Of a DNA stretch of 59,315 nt, positions 17,618 to 25,347 are shown one piece after another. Position numbers and translations under genes: made by a program. The notes beneath the pieces are model-generated. The model worked only from the letters and a program-made list of their open reading frames with translations, did no database searches and was not told where the DNA came from. This stretch comes from DASTFY01 sp963829955 (GTDB taxonomy: Bacteria; Actinomycetota; Acidimicrobiia; Acidimicrobiales; Ilumatobacteraceae). The stretch spans positions 1 to 59,315 of the forward strand of contig CAWHKS010000020.1 in NCBI GenBank assembly GCA_963829955.1, written 5' to 3'. The first letter of the stretch is position 1, and each line of letters starts with the position of its first letter.

Positions 17618-17863
17618 ATGATGTGGTGGTGGAACGACGGCGGCTGGTGGGCGTGGGCTGTGATGACCCTGGGGATGGTCGCGTTCTGGGGTGGGTTGAT
17701 CTGGATCCTGCTCACGCTCGTCTCGAGGTCGAACCGGCCGGCGGCCGCGGTCGATCCGGAGCAGGTCTTGGCCCGCCGCTTCGCCGAGGGCGAGCTCGAC
17801 GTGGACCAGTACCAGCAGCGCCTCACGGTGCTCAGGGAAAGCGCCAAGTCGGGAGCAGGATGA
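17618..17863 (+). CDS. small SHOCT-domain membrane protein
   Basis: This is an intact 81-residue protein. The ATG at 17618 follows GAAGGGAGG. One strongly hydrophobic, Trp-rich N-terminal segment (WWAWAVMTLGMVAFWGGLIW) forms a membrane helix; the C terminus DPEQVLARRFAEGELDVDQY is a SHOCT motif (short C-terminal domain, LxxRxAxGEIxxxEYxxR). Such proteins often precede metal transporters in actinobacteria. It is the first gene of the copper unit and lies 82 bp upstream of the chaperone gene. A role in membrane assembly or metal stress is inferred. Confidence 0.82.
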   Translation: MMWWWNDGGWWAWAVMTLGMVAFWGGLIWILLTLVSRSNRPAAAVDPEQVLARRFAEGELDVDQYQQRLTVLRESAKSGAG

Positions 17864-17944
17864 CCCTGCGTCAGGAGGCGGCGGCTCAATACCCTCCCGG
17901 GGTATCGTCGTGTAGTGGGTCCGGATGCCGGTAACGAGGTGGAG

Positions 17945-18148
17945 ATGGACGAGATTCGGTTCTCGGTCCCTGGGATGACTTGCGGACACTGCGAGCAGGC
18001 AGTCCGAGAGGAGCTGGTGAAGGTGGCCGGCGTTCACAGCTTGGAGATCGACCTGACGACGAAATCAGTGGTGGTGCAGGGTTCTGCGCTCGACCGGGCC
18101 GCGCTGTTTTCCGCAGTCGACACGGCGGGCTATGAGGCGGTGTCGTAG
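17945..18148 (+). CDS. CopZ-like heavy-metal-associated (HMA) chaperone
   Basis: This is an intact 67-residue cytoplasmic HMA protein beginning MDEIRFSVPGMTCGHCEQAV. The MTCGHC metal-binding loop (CxxC) is complete, followed by the ferredoxin-like fold (GVHSLEIDLTTKSVVVQG, ALFSAVDTAGYEAV). It probably delivers Cu(I) to the P-type ATPase encoded 62 bp downstream, whose own N-terminal HMA domain lacks the Cys pair. A TGTCGTA half-operator lies in the last codons (18141-18147), next to the full operator at 18161. Confidence 0.9.
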   Translation: MDEIRFSVPGMTCGHCEQAVREELVKVAGVHSLEIDLTTKSVVVQGSALDRAALFSAVDTAGYEAVS

Positions 18149-18160
18149 CGCAACGCGACA

Positions 18161-18177
18161 TGCGACACTGTGTCGTA
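18161..18177. promoter_or_regulatory. palindromic operator upstream of the P1B ATPase
   Basis: TGCGACA-CTG-TGTCGTA is the best-matching copy of the local palindrome, with a CGACAC-T-GTGTCG core that is perfectly symmetric. It lies 33 bp upstream of the ATPase GTG start, so the ATPase-BlaI-M56 part may have its own repressed promoter besides that before the SHOCT gene. Confidence 0.65.
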
Positions 18178-18209
18178 GTGAACGGCGACCCCGCGCCATA
18201 CTCGGCGCT

Positions 18210-20630
18210 GTGACGGCTGCACCTCATTCCGGTCCCGTCGGCCTCGACACAGCAGTGCTCGAGGTCAAGGGCGTACAGTGGGCCTCGGAGAAGGCCCACG
18301 TAGAGGCCGTGCTCGGGCGGCGACCGGGTGTCCACGAGGTCGACGCCAACCCTGTGTCCCAGACGGCGACCGTGACCTATGACCCACGGATGACGTCGGT
18401 GGCCACGCTTGCCGGCTGGATCCGAGAATGCGGGTATCACTGTGCAGGGCGTTCGGTGCCCGAGCACATCTGCGACCCGCTGTCCGACCCGGCGGTGCCA
18501 ACGTCGGCTTCGAGCCCAGCCGACGGCGATGGGGCCAGGCCGACTGGCCCGCCGACGCAAGCTCCTGGTCACTCGCCGCACGAGATGATGGGCCACGGCA
18601 GCCACGACGCGATGTCGATGGACGACATGGTTCGCGACATGCGCAACCGCTTCCTGGTCGCGGCGGTGTTCTCGGTGCCGATCCTCTTGTATTCACCGAT
18701 CGGGCGCGACGTGCTGGGCTTCGAGGCCGCCGCGCCGTTCGGGCTGCGCGACGACATGTGGTCCTTGCTGCTGAGCCTGCCCGTGATCTTCTACTCGTGC
18801 GCCCTCTTCTTCCAGGGCGCAATCGCCGCCTTGCGGGCCCGCACCCTGGACATGATGGTGCTGGTAGCGGTGGCCGTCGGTGCTGGTTGGCTCTACTCCG
18901 TCGCCGTCACAATGACAGGCGGCGGCGAGGTCTTCTACGAGGCCGCCACGGTGTTGGCGGCGTTCGTACTGCTAGGACACTGGTTCGAGATGCGTGCCCG
19001 CGGCGGCGCCAACGACGCCATCCGCACCCTGCTCGACCTCGCCCCGCCGATGGCGGTCGTCCTGCGCGACGGCGAACCGGTGGAGGTCCCGACCGCCGAG
19101 GTCGTCGTGGGTGACCTGTTCCTGGTGCGGCCGGGCGCCAAAGTTCCCGTCGACGGCGTCGTGCAGCGCGGCGACAGCGACATCGACGAGTCGATGGTGA
19201 CCGGGGAGAGCCTGCCGGTGCACAAGGGGCCCGGCGACACGGTGATCGGGGCCACGATCAACACCGACGGTACCTTGCGGGTGCGAGCCACCCGCGTGGG
19301 TGCTGACACTGCGCTGGCGCAGATCGTCGAGTTGGTGCAGGAGGCTCAGAACTCCAAGGCCCCTGGTCAGCGTCTGGCCGATCGGGCCGCGTTCTGGCTG
19401 GTGCTCGTCGCGCTCTTCGGCGGATTGTTGACGTTCGTCGTCTGGTCGCTGTTCCGACCCGCCGATGAAGCGCTCCTGTTCGCGATCACGGTCGTGGTGA
19501 TCACGTGTCCGGACGCGCTCGGCCTCGCTACACCCACCGCGATCATGGTGGGCACCGGATTGGGTGCCAAGCGAGGGATCCTGTTCAAGAACGCGATGGC
19601 GCTGGAGACGTCGGCTCGCGTTCGGACCGTCGTCATGGACAAGACCGGCACCTTGACCCGAGGCGAGCCGGTCGTGACCGACATCGTGCTGGCCGACGGT
19701 GCCGACGAGCGACACGTGCTCGCGCTCGCCGCCGCGTTGGAGCGCGAGTCGGAGCACCCGCTGGCCAAGGCGATCGTGATGCGGGCCGAGCAGTCCGGCG
19801 CCCCCAACCTGGCCGCAGTCCGGTTCGAGAATGAACGCGGCGCCGGCGCACGAGCCACCGTGGACGGCCACCGCGTCGCCGTCGGCAACACACGCCTCAT
19901 GAACGCCGAAGGCGCCGACGTGGACGAGATGGAAGCCCGACGCCTCGAGCTGGCCACAGCTGGTCGCACCGCTGTTACCGTCGCCGTCGACCGCCGGGTC
20001 CTGGCCGTGCTCGGCATTGCCGACGCTCCCCGCCCGACGTCATCGTCCGCTATCCGAGCGCTCCATGACCTCGAAGTGGACGTCGTGATGCTCACCGGAG
20101 ACAACCAGGCCACTGCCGATCGCATCGGGGGTGATCTGGCCATCGACACCGTCATCGCCGACGTGCTCCCCGCCGACAAGGCGGCCCACGTTGCCAAGCT
20201 CCAGACCGCCGACCACCGTGTAGCCATGGTCGGCGACGGCGTCAACGATGCCCCAGCCCTCGCCCAAGCCGACTTGGGGATCGCCATCGGCGCGGGCACC
20301 GACGTCGCCATCGAGACCGCAGACGTCGTCCTCATGCGCTCGGATCCCCTCGACGTCCCGACCGCCCTCACCATCGGGCGCGGCACCCTACGCAAAATGC
20401 GCCAGAACCTCGGCTGGGCCATCGGCTACAACGCCATCGCCCTCCCCATCGCCGCGGGCGTCTTCGAACCCGCCTTCGGACTGGTACTCCGCCCCGAGAT
20501 CGCGGCCCTCTCGATGTCCGGATCCAGCTTCATCGTCGCCATGAACGCCCTCTTGCTCAAGCGCCTCTCACTCCCGACGACCGATGCCGACCCGATGTCG
20601 CTCGCCGCGACCCAACGGCATCATGGCTAA
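18210..20630 (+). CDS. P1B-type heavy-metal (probably copper) translocating ATPase
   Basis: This is an 806-residue metal-exporting P-type ATPase, intact from GTG 18210. The order is an N-terminal HMA-like domain without CxxC (KGVQWASEKAHVEAVLGRRP), a Met/His-rich linker (GHSPHEMMGHGSHDAMSMDD) as in CopB-type pumps, paired membrane helices, the actuator TGES, the transmembrane-6 metal motif written TCPDALGLATPTA, the phosphorylation site DKTGTLTRGE, the P1B hallmark SEHPLAKA, and the hinge GDGVNDAPALAQAD. Having CPD where CPC or CPH is usual is notable. Genes for a CopZ, a BlaI/CopY-type repressor and an M56 protease surround it, so copper export is the likely role; silver or another soft metal cannot be excluded. 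Confidence 0.9.
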   Translation: MTAAPHSGPVGLDTAVLEVKGVQWASEKAHVEAVLGRRPGVHEVDANPVSQTATVTYDPRMTSVATLAGWIRECGYHCAGRSVPEHICDPLSDPAVPTSASSPADGDGARPTGPPTQAPGHSPHEMMGHGSHDAMSMDDMVRDMRNRFLVAAVFSVPILLYSPIGRDVLGFEAAAPFGLRDDMWSLLLSLPVIFYSCALFFQGAIAALRARTLDMMVLVAVAVGAGWLYSVAVTMTGGGEVFYEAATVLAAFVLLGHWFEMRARGGANDAIRTLLDLAPPMAVVLRDGEPVEVPTAEVVVGDLFLVRPGAKVPVDGVVQRGDSDIDESMVTGESLPVHKGPGDTVIGATINTDGTLRVRATRVGADTALAQIVELVQEAQNSKAPGQRLADRAAFWLVLVALFGGLLTFVVWSLFRPADEALLFAITVVVITCPDALGLATPTAIMVGTGLGAKRGILFKNAMALETSARVRTVVMDKTGTLTRGEPVVTDIVLADGADERHVLALAAALERESEHPLAKAIVMRAEQSGAPNLAAVRFENERGAGARATVDGHRVAVGNTRLMNAEGADVDEMEARRLELATAGRTAVTVAVDRRVLAVLGIADAPRPTSSSAIRALHDLEVDVVMLTGDNQATADRIGGDLAIDTVIADVLPADKAAHVAKLQTADHRVAMVGDGVNDAPALAQADLGIAIGAGTDVAIETADVVLMRSDPLDVPTALTIGRGTLRKMRQNLGWAIGYNAIALPIAAGVFEPAFGLVLRPEIAALSMSGSSFIVAMNALLLKRLSLPTTDADPMSLAATQRHHG

Positions 20631-21000
20631 CCTCCGCCACGTGGGGGACCGGCGGCCCATGGGAGCGCTCGAGGCCGAGGTACTCGGTGTGCTCTGGGAC
20701 CAGGATCGGCCGCTGACCCCCGGGGAGGTAGCCGAGGCCCTCCACACCGACTTGGCCTACACGACGGTCATGACGATCCTGGCCCGGCTCTGGAAGAAGG
20801 GCCTGGCTGAACGACACCGGCAGGGCCGAGCGTTCGCCTACACCGCCGTGCTGAGCGAAGCGGATCTCGCTGCCAAGCGCATGCACGACACCTTGGACCG
20901 GACAACGGATCAGGCGGCGGTGTTGAGCCGCTTCGTGGAGGGTCTCTCACCTGCAGAGGTCCGCCGCCTCCGCAAGCTGCTGAACGACGGCAGCAAGTGA
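20623..21000 (+). CDS. BlaI/MecI/CopY family transcriptional repressor
   Basis: This 125-residue winged-helix repressor overlaps the ATPase stop by 8 bases, so it is co-translated. The HTH is visible as MGALEAEVLGVLWDQDRPLT, PGEVAEALHTDLAYTTVMTI, LARLWKKGLAERHRQGRAFA, and the dimerisation tail is VLSRFVEGLSPAEVRRLRKL. BlaI/CopY family members bind palindromes and are released by proteolysis (BlaR1-type M56 partner) or by metal (CopY). The partner M56 gene follows with a 4-base overlap. Likely targets are the TACGACA-N3-TGTCGTA sites at 13633-13664, 17414, 17514 and 18161. No CopY-style Cys-rich tail is present, which favours proteolytic control. Confidence 0.9.
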   Translation: MANLRHVGDRRPMGALEAEVLGVLWDQDRPLTPGEVAEALHTDLAYTTVMTILARLWKKGLAERHRQGRAFAYTAVLSEADLAAKRMHDTLDRTTDQAAVLSRFVEGLSPAEVRRLRKLLNDGSK

Positions 21001-21884
21001 CCGCCAGCTTCGTCCTACCGGCCGTCGCCGCGCTCCTCACCGCCGCTGCGATCGGAATCGCACCAAGGCGGGCCGCGCCGGCCACGGCGACCCGACTCCT
21101 GACCTTCGCCATCGTGGCCGCAAGCGCTGCCACCTTGGCTGCGCTCACGGCAATCGGAATGGCCTACCTGATGCACATCCCTCGGCTGGCGCATGCGATC
21201 GGCTGGTGCCAAGCCGTCGCGTCGCACCACCACGACCGTGTACCACCCGAGGCGGGCGTGCCTGCGGTCGTCCTTCTCATGCTCATGATCGGCGCCGCCG
21301 CTCGCACCGTCTGGCGCCGCCGCCAAGCGACTGGTCGTGCGCCGTCCGGCGATGGCGTGGAGATCGTCGCCTCGGCACAGCCATTGGCGTACGCCGTCCC
21401 CGGCCGCCCCGGTCATGTGGTCGTGTCGGTCGGCATGATCCGCAGCCTCAGCGCCGATGAGCGGCGGGTCCTCTTCGCCCATGAGCACGCCCATCTCAGG
21501 CTCGGCCACCATCGGTTCCTCGCCGCGGGAGAAGTGGCGGCCGCTGCCCTGCCGGTCCTCCGCCCACTCCTGCGCCAGCTTCGCTTCGCCACCGAACGCT
21601 GGGCCGACGAAGCCGCCGCTCACGAGATCGGCGACCGCGCCCTCGTCGCCCGCGCCATTGCCCGTGCCGCCTTGGCCGGCCAGCCGCCGGGCGTCCGACC
21701 ACTGACCTTCACCGGAAGCGGCGTCGCCGACCGCGTCGATGCGCTCCTCGACGACAGCTATCCCGACTCCCGAGTCGGAAAGCCATTCCTCGTCCTGCTC
21801 GCCGGCGTAGTCGCCGCAACCGCCGTGGGATCAGGAGTCCAGCTCCATCACCTCGCCACCTTCATCAGCGAGCTCTGCCACTAA
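20997..21884 (+). CDS. M56 family membrane metallopeptidase (BlaR1-like)
   Basis: This is an intact 295-residue integral membrane zinc peptidase starting with GTG inside the BlaI stop (GTGA overlap). Membrane helices are FVLPAVAALLTAAAIGIAP, LLTFAIVAASAATLAALTAI and AGVPAVVLLMLMIGAAA, and one more near the C terminus (LVLLAGVVAATAVGSG). The zinc site HEHAH lies in the loop at about residue 162, followed by ERWADEAAAHE carrying the third ligand. In this class the loop faces the cytoplasm and cleaves the cognate BlaI repressor. There is no penicillin-binding sensor domain, so the signal is probably metal or membrane stress. Confidence 0.88.
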   Translation: MTASFVLPAVAALLTAAAIGIAPRRAAPATATRLLTFAIVAASAATLAALTAIGMAYLMHIPRLAHAIGWCQAVASHHHDRVPPEAGVPAVVLLMLMIGAAARTVWRRRQATGRAPSGDGVEIVASAQPLAYAVPGRPGHVVVSVGMIRSLSADERRVLFAHEHAHLRLGHHRFLAAGEVAAAALPVLRPLLRQLRFATERWADEAAAHEIGDRALVARAIARAALAGQPPGVRPLTFTGSGVADRVDALLDDSYPDSRVGKPFLVLLAGVVAATAVGSGVQLHHLATFISELCH

Positions 21885-22005
21885 ATGGATCGCCAGCGCG
21901 TAGCACTATCAACCGTCCCCATTCCGCCCTCCGCATGCCCACGCCAGCTGAGTTCGCGGACCACTGGAGGCAGACCCACGCTCTCCTGGCGGGTGACCGA
22001 TCGGG

Positions 22006-22253
22006 CAGCCCGCCGACTTCTACTCCACCACTGCTCATGAGCATGTCCACTGGACAGGTCACGTCGCGCGGCTCAATCGGGACCTGTCGGGCCGGTTCGG
22101 TGACCGGGCCTACGGCGCAGGGAACCGATCGCCGAGCTCGGGGCCGCCTTCTGGAGCGCCCAGTTCCAGCTCGAGCAGGCGACCCGGGCCGACCACGCCG
22201 CCTACCTGGGTGACTATGCGAACGGCTGGGTTAGGTGGAGTGCGCCCGGGTAG
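22006..22253 (+). pseudogene. ArdC-type antirestriction/zincin fragment, frameshifted
   Basis: The reading ADFYSTTAHEHVHWTGHVAR, LNRDLSGRFGDRAYG shifts near 22118 and continues PIAELGAAFWSAQFQLEQAT, ADHAAYLGDYANGW to a stop at 22251. This matches the metallopeptidase half of ArdC-like antirestriction proteins (HE.VHWTGH..RLNRDL...FGD..YA.EEL.AELGAAF). Such genes ride on conjugative elements. The N-terminal DNA-binding half is not recognisable and further stops occur upstream, so it is a relic of a mobile element. The next 160 bases hold a short hydrophobic reading, VYGIVIPVAAVALYLAIGRR, of unknown origin. Confidence 0.65.
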
Positions 22254-22418
22254 CTGCTGATCGCCGGCGACCGACCTGACCGTGTACGGCATCGTCATCC
22301 CTGTAGCGGCCGTCGCCCTCTACCTGGCCATCGGCCGCCGAGCCACGCCAGGCACGCGAGCCCAGGAGCGCAGCGGAGGTGCCTCCCCCTGGTGCGCGAG
22401 AACCAGACTCTCCTAGGA

Positions 22419-22440
22419 TATCTGCGTGGATACGCAGATA
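22419..22440. promoter_or_regulatory. ArsR-type operator overlapping the start codon of the ArsR-CDF gene
   Basis: A perfect 9-4-9 inverted repeat, with arms TATCTGCGT and ACGCAGATA around GGAT, includes the GTG start codon (22426-22428). Size and AT-flanked symmetry fit ArsR/SmtB-family operators. No Shine-Dalgarno is visible, so a leaderless transcript blocked by the bound repressor is likely (autoregulation). Confidence 0.65.
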
Positions 22441-23823
22441 GTTGAGGAACCGACGGGCGAGCAGCTCGACGCGGCGACCGCGACGCTGAAGTTGCTGGCC
22501 GACCGGACCCGGCTGCATCTCGTGTGGGCGCTGCTGCACGGGGAGCACTCGGTGAACGAGCTGGCGGCCCATGTCGGGGTGGCGGCGCCGGCGGTGTCGC
22601 AGCATCTGGCCAAGCTGCGGTTGGCGCAGCTGGTGTCGACTCGCCGGGAGGGGAACCGGATCTTCTACTCGGCGATGAACGGGCACGTGTTGCGGCTGGT
22701 GACCGAGGCGTTGTTCCACGCCGACCACCTGACCAGCGACGGGCCGTCCGGCCCATCACCGCGGCGGCGGAGAGCTGGCGTCATGAGCCACGACCACGGT
22801 CACCACCACGTCACGATCATGGCTGGTGACGGGCACACCCACGGTTCGGGGTTGCGGGGGGCGATCGTGGAGCTCTTCCGGCCGCACAGCCATGATGCGG
22901 CCGACAGCGTGGACTCGGCGTTGGAGGCCAGCGAGCGGGGGTTGCGGGCGGTGAAGATCTCGTTCGCGGCGCTGATGGTCACGGCGCTGCTGCAGGTGCT
23001 GGTGATCGCGGCGACGGGGTCGGTGGCGTTGTTGGCCGACACGATCCACAACTTCTCCGACGCGTTGACGGCGGTGCCGTTGTTCGTGGCGTTCCGGTTG
23101 AGCCGCCGGCCGCCGACCCGGCGGTACACGTACGGCTACCGCCGGGCCGAGGACCTGGCCGGGGTGTTCGTGATCGCCATGATCGCCCTGTCGGCGGTGA
23201 TCGCCGCCTGGCAGGCGATCGACCGGCTGATCAACCCGCGCCCGATCACCAACATCGGGTGGCTGTTCCTGGCCGGGCTGATCGGCTTCGCCGGCAACGA
23301 GCTCGTCGCCCTCTATCGGATCCGGGTCGGCCGGCAGATCGGATCGGCGGCGTTGGAGGCCGACGGCTACCACGCCCGCACCGACGGGTTCACCTCGCTG
23401 GCCGTGTCGCTCGGCGCCGTCGGCGTGTGGCTCGGGTTCGAGCGGGCCGACCCGATCGTCGGGCTGGTCATCTCGATCGCCATCTTCGCCGTGCTGCGCA
23501 CGGCTGCCCGCCAGGTGTTCCACCGGCTGATGGACGCCGTCGACCCGGCGATCGTCTCGTCGATCGAGCATTCCGCCGCGCATGTGGACGGGGTGCAGCG
23601 GGTCGGCGCGGTGCAGGCCCGCTGGGTCGGCCACCGCCTGGCGGCGTCGATCGCCGTGGTGGTCGATGAGGACCTGACGGTCCGCCAGGGCCACGACGTG
23701 GCCGAGGCCGTACGCCACGACCTGCTCCACGAGGTCCGCCACCTCGACGACGTCGACGTCCACGTCGACCCGTGCGGGCACCACGGCGCCGATCCCCACG
23801 CCGTGGCCAGCCACCATGGGTGA
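22426..23823 (+). CDS. ArsR/SmtB regulator fused to a cation diffusion facilitator (CDF) transporter
   Basis: A single uninterrupted reading of 465 residues joins two modules. Residues 1 to about 105 are an ArsR/SmtB winged helix (LADRTRLHLVWALLHGEHSV, HVGVAAPAVSQHLAKLRLAQ, GNRIFYSAMNGHVLRLV). From the internal Met at about residue 120 comes a CDF metal/proton antiporter: a His-rich start (MSHDHGHHHVTIMAGDGHTH), helices with the metal site LLADTIHNFSDALTAVP and the second site YHARTDGFTSLAVS, and a C-terminal cytoplasmic domain ending in Asp/His-rich sequence. The ATG for the CDF has a weak GGAGAG site, so separate translation is also possible. It probably exports Zn, Ni, Co or Cd with its own sensor. 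Confidence 0.85.
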   Translation: MDTQIVEEPTGEQLDAATATLKLLADRTRLHLVWALLHGEHSVNELAAHVGVAAPAVSQHLAKLRLAQLVSTRREGNRIFYSAMNGHVLRLVTEALFHADHLTSDGPSGPSPRRRRAGVMSHDHGHHHVTIMAGDGHTHGSGLRGAIVELFRPHSHDAADSVDSALEASERGLRAVKISFAALMVTALLQVLVIAATGSVALLADTIHNFSDALTAVPLFVAFRLSRRPPTRRYTYGYRRAEDLAGVFVIAMIALSAVIAAWQAIDRLINPRPITNIGWLFLAGLIGFAGNELVALYRIRVGRQIGSAALEADGYHARTDGFTSLAVSLGAVGVWLGFERADPIVGLVISIAIFAVLRTAARQVFHRLMDAVDPAIVSSIEHSAAHVDGVQRVGAVQARWVGHRLAASIAVVVDEDLTVRQGHDVAEAVRHDLLHEVRHLDDVDVHVDPCGHHGADPHAVASHHG

Positions 23824-23830
23824 CGGACGG

Positions 23831-24565
23831 TCAGCGGTTGGGCTCCGGCCGGATCGCGCTGCGGGGTTGTTGGCGGTTGCGGGCGCCGCCGGCCCGGGTG
23901 GCGCCGTCGATGCCGATCGGCAGGGTGCCGGTGGCGGGCAGGTCGATGGTGTCGAAGTCGACGGGTTCGATGCGGCGGTCGAAGCCGACGGCCTTGTGGG
24001 TCAAGGACAGTGACAGGCCGACGGCGATGTCGGCGTGGATGACGCCGAGCTTGCGGGCGGCGACGGCGATGCGGGTCTGGCAGCGGCAATCGATGGAGTG
24101 GATGGCGGCGGTCTTGGCCGCCGATCCGATGGCGATGCCGAGGTCGATGTCGCGCAGGTTGCACGTCGGCCCGGCGAACTCGAGCTCGGCGGAGTCGTCG
24201 CGCAGCGGTTTGGTGGCGTGGAGGAACTCGGCGCAGGTGGCGTAGCCGCAGGCGCCGCAGTCGTAGTTCGGTGGGTACCAGTCGGCCAGCCCCACGAACA
24301 GCACGGCGTCGATGGCTTCGGCCACGTCGGCGTCGCGGAACCAGATCGCTTCACGGCGTTCCTTGCCCCGGGCCCGCAACCAGCCGGCCAGCTGGGCGAG
24401 GGTGTCGTGGTCGTCGACGATGACGGTCTCGATGAACAGGTGCTTGCCCTGGAGGAACAGCTGCCCGCCGGACTTGGGGGCGGTGATCGCCGACGCGGCC
24501 ATCAGCTTGGCGACCTGGCGGACGGTGTCGGCCCGGAGGGCGTCGTAGTCGAGAGCCATGGTCAC
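23831..24565 (-). CDS. DUF2148 Fe-S (ferredoxin-like domain) protein
   Basis: This 244-residue protein begins at GTG 24565 or ATG 24559 (MALDYDALRADTVRQVAKLM). Cys clusters typical of DUF2148 are present: NYDCGACGYATCAEF (C-x2-C-x4-C), GPTCNLRDIDLGIAIGSAA and SIDCRCQTRIAV, likely ligands for one or more Fe-S clusters. There is no membrane segment. The family is better known from archaea and anaerobic bacteria, and its reaction is unknown. Here it ends an overlapping minus-strand operon with ChrB-domain, MFS and ABM genes, pointing to a redox step in oxyanion or metal stress (inference). Confidence 0.8.
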   Translation of the reverse strand: MTMALDYDALRADTVRQVAKLMAASAITAPKSGGQLFLQGKHLFIETVIVDDHDTLAQLAGWLRARGKERREAIWFRDADVAEAIDAVLFVGLADWYPPNYDCGACGYATCAEFLHATKPLRDDSAELEFAGPTCNLRDIDLGIAIGSAAKTAAIHSIDCRCQTRIAVAARKLGVIHADIAVGLSLSLTHKAVGFDRRIEPVDFDTIDLPATGTLPIGIDGATRAGGARNRQQPRSAIRPEPNR

Positions 24566-24567
24566 GC

Positions 24568-25008
24568 CGGCGAGCGTGGTGATCTGTTGGGCGGACCAGG
24601 CGTAGAGGGCGTCGTAGACGAACGAGGCCCGTTCCAGCAGCCGGTGGTCGTCGGCTTCGACGTCGAGACCGCCGAGCCCGATGGCCAGCAGGCCGGGCCC
24701 GAGAGGGTCGGTGTGCAGCTCAGTGTCGATGTCGGCGGCGTGGACGACGGCGGCCTAGTCGGCCCAGCGCCGGGTCAGCCGTCGAGGCCGAAGTGGTCGA
24801 TGAGCACTTCGAAGGTGCAGCGTCCGTCGCGATGGTCGAACTCGGCACCGGGCGCGTCGAAGCTGTGCGCATCTTGGTCGCGGGCGACGGCCAGGACCTC
24901 GTCTCGGGGGACGTAGAGGATCTCGGCGTCGGGGTCGATGAACCGGCGGATCAGCCACGGGCAGGCGATGCGGTCGGTCTTGGGGCGGGCACGGGTGACC
25001 CACTTCAT
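24568..25008 (-). pseudogene. ChrB C-terminal-domain protein, second copy, frameshifted
   Basis: The ATG at 25008 overlaps the stop of the ABM-fold gene (ATGA). MKWVTRARPKTDRIACPWLI, RRFIDPDAEILYVP, AHSFDAPGAEFDHRDGRCTF and EVLIDHFGLDG match the ChrB C-terminal domain (PF09828-type, conserved D-R-x-A-C-x-W-L-I-x-R-F-I and the C-T-F-E strand). Two indels at about 24755 and 24772 break the frame; the tail continues AAVVHAADIDTELHTDPLGP, LLERASFVYDALYAW, which runs in the same frame as DUF2148. The protein is probably a metal- or chromate-responsive cytoplasmic protein; enzymatic activity is not established. Confidence 0.75.
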
Positions 25009-25347
25009 GTCTCCTCCTCGGGGACGGGCTCGGCCTGCTCCAGGCCGGGGATGTTGAGGTAGCCGCCGGTCACGTCGTAGCGGGTGATCGGCTGGTAGTC
25101 GACGGCTTGATGAACGTCGGATGCCGTGAGGGCGTCGCGGTCGGGGGTGGCGATCCAGGCGTCGAAGGTGGCGTGATCGGGCCACAGCGTGATCACGACG
25201 GTGTCCCCGTCGCCGGAGGACGGTTCGCAGACCAGCTCGGCCAGGATGCCGTGCGTCTCACGGACCTGGCGTCCGTCGGCGATCCAGGCCAGGTACCGCT
25301 CCCGGACGTCGGGTGGGACTCGGCACCGTGCGCAGACAGACGATCAT
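25005..25347 (-). CDS. ABM-fold (antibiotic biosynthesis monooxygenase-like) protein, one frameshift
   Basis: The ATG at 25347 overlaps the MFS stop (ATGA). MIVCLRTV is followed by an indel near 25325, then RERYLAWIADGRQVRETHGI, LAELVCEPSSGDGDTVVITL, WPDHATFDAWIATPDRDALT, ASDVHQAVDYQPITRYDVTG. This is a dimeric alpha/beta-barrel monooxygenase-like domain of about 113 residues. It sits between MFS and ChrB-domain genes with 4-base overlaps on both sides, so it must function with them. It may oxidise or sense a small organic or metal-bound ligand; unproven. Confidence 0.7.

Noticed and set aside
24770..24780. In-frame TGA in the second ChrB-domain gene as another Sec codon
   Set aside because: The family continues in a different frame after it, no Cys is expected there, and a second indel follows; it is a frameshift and not recoding.
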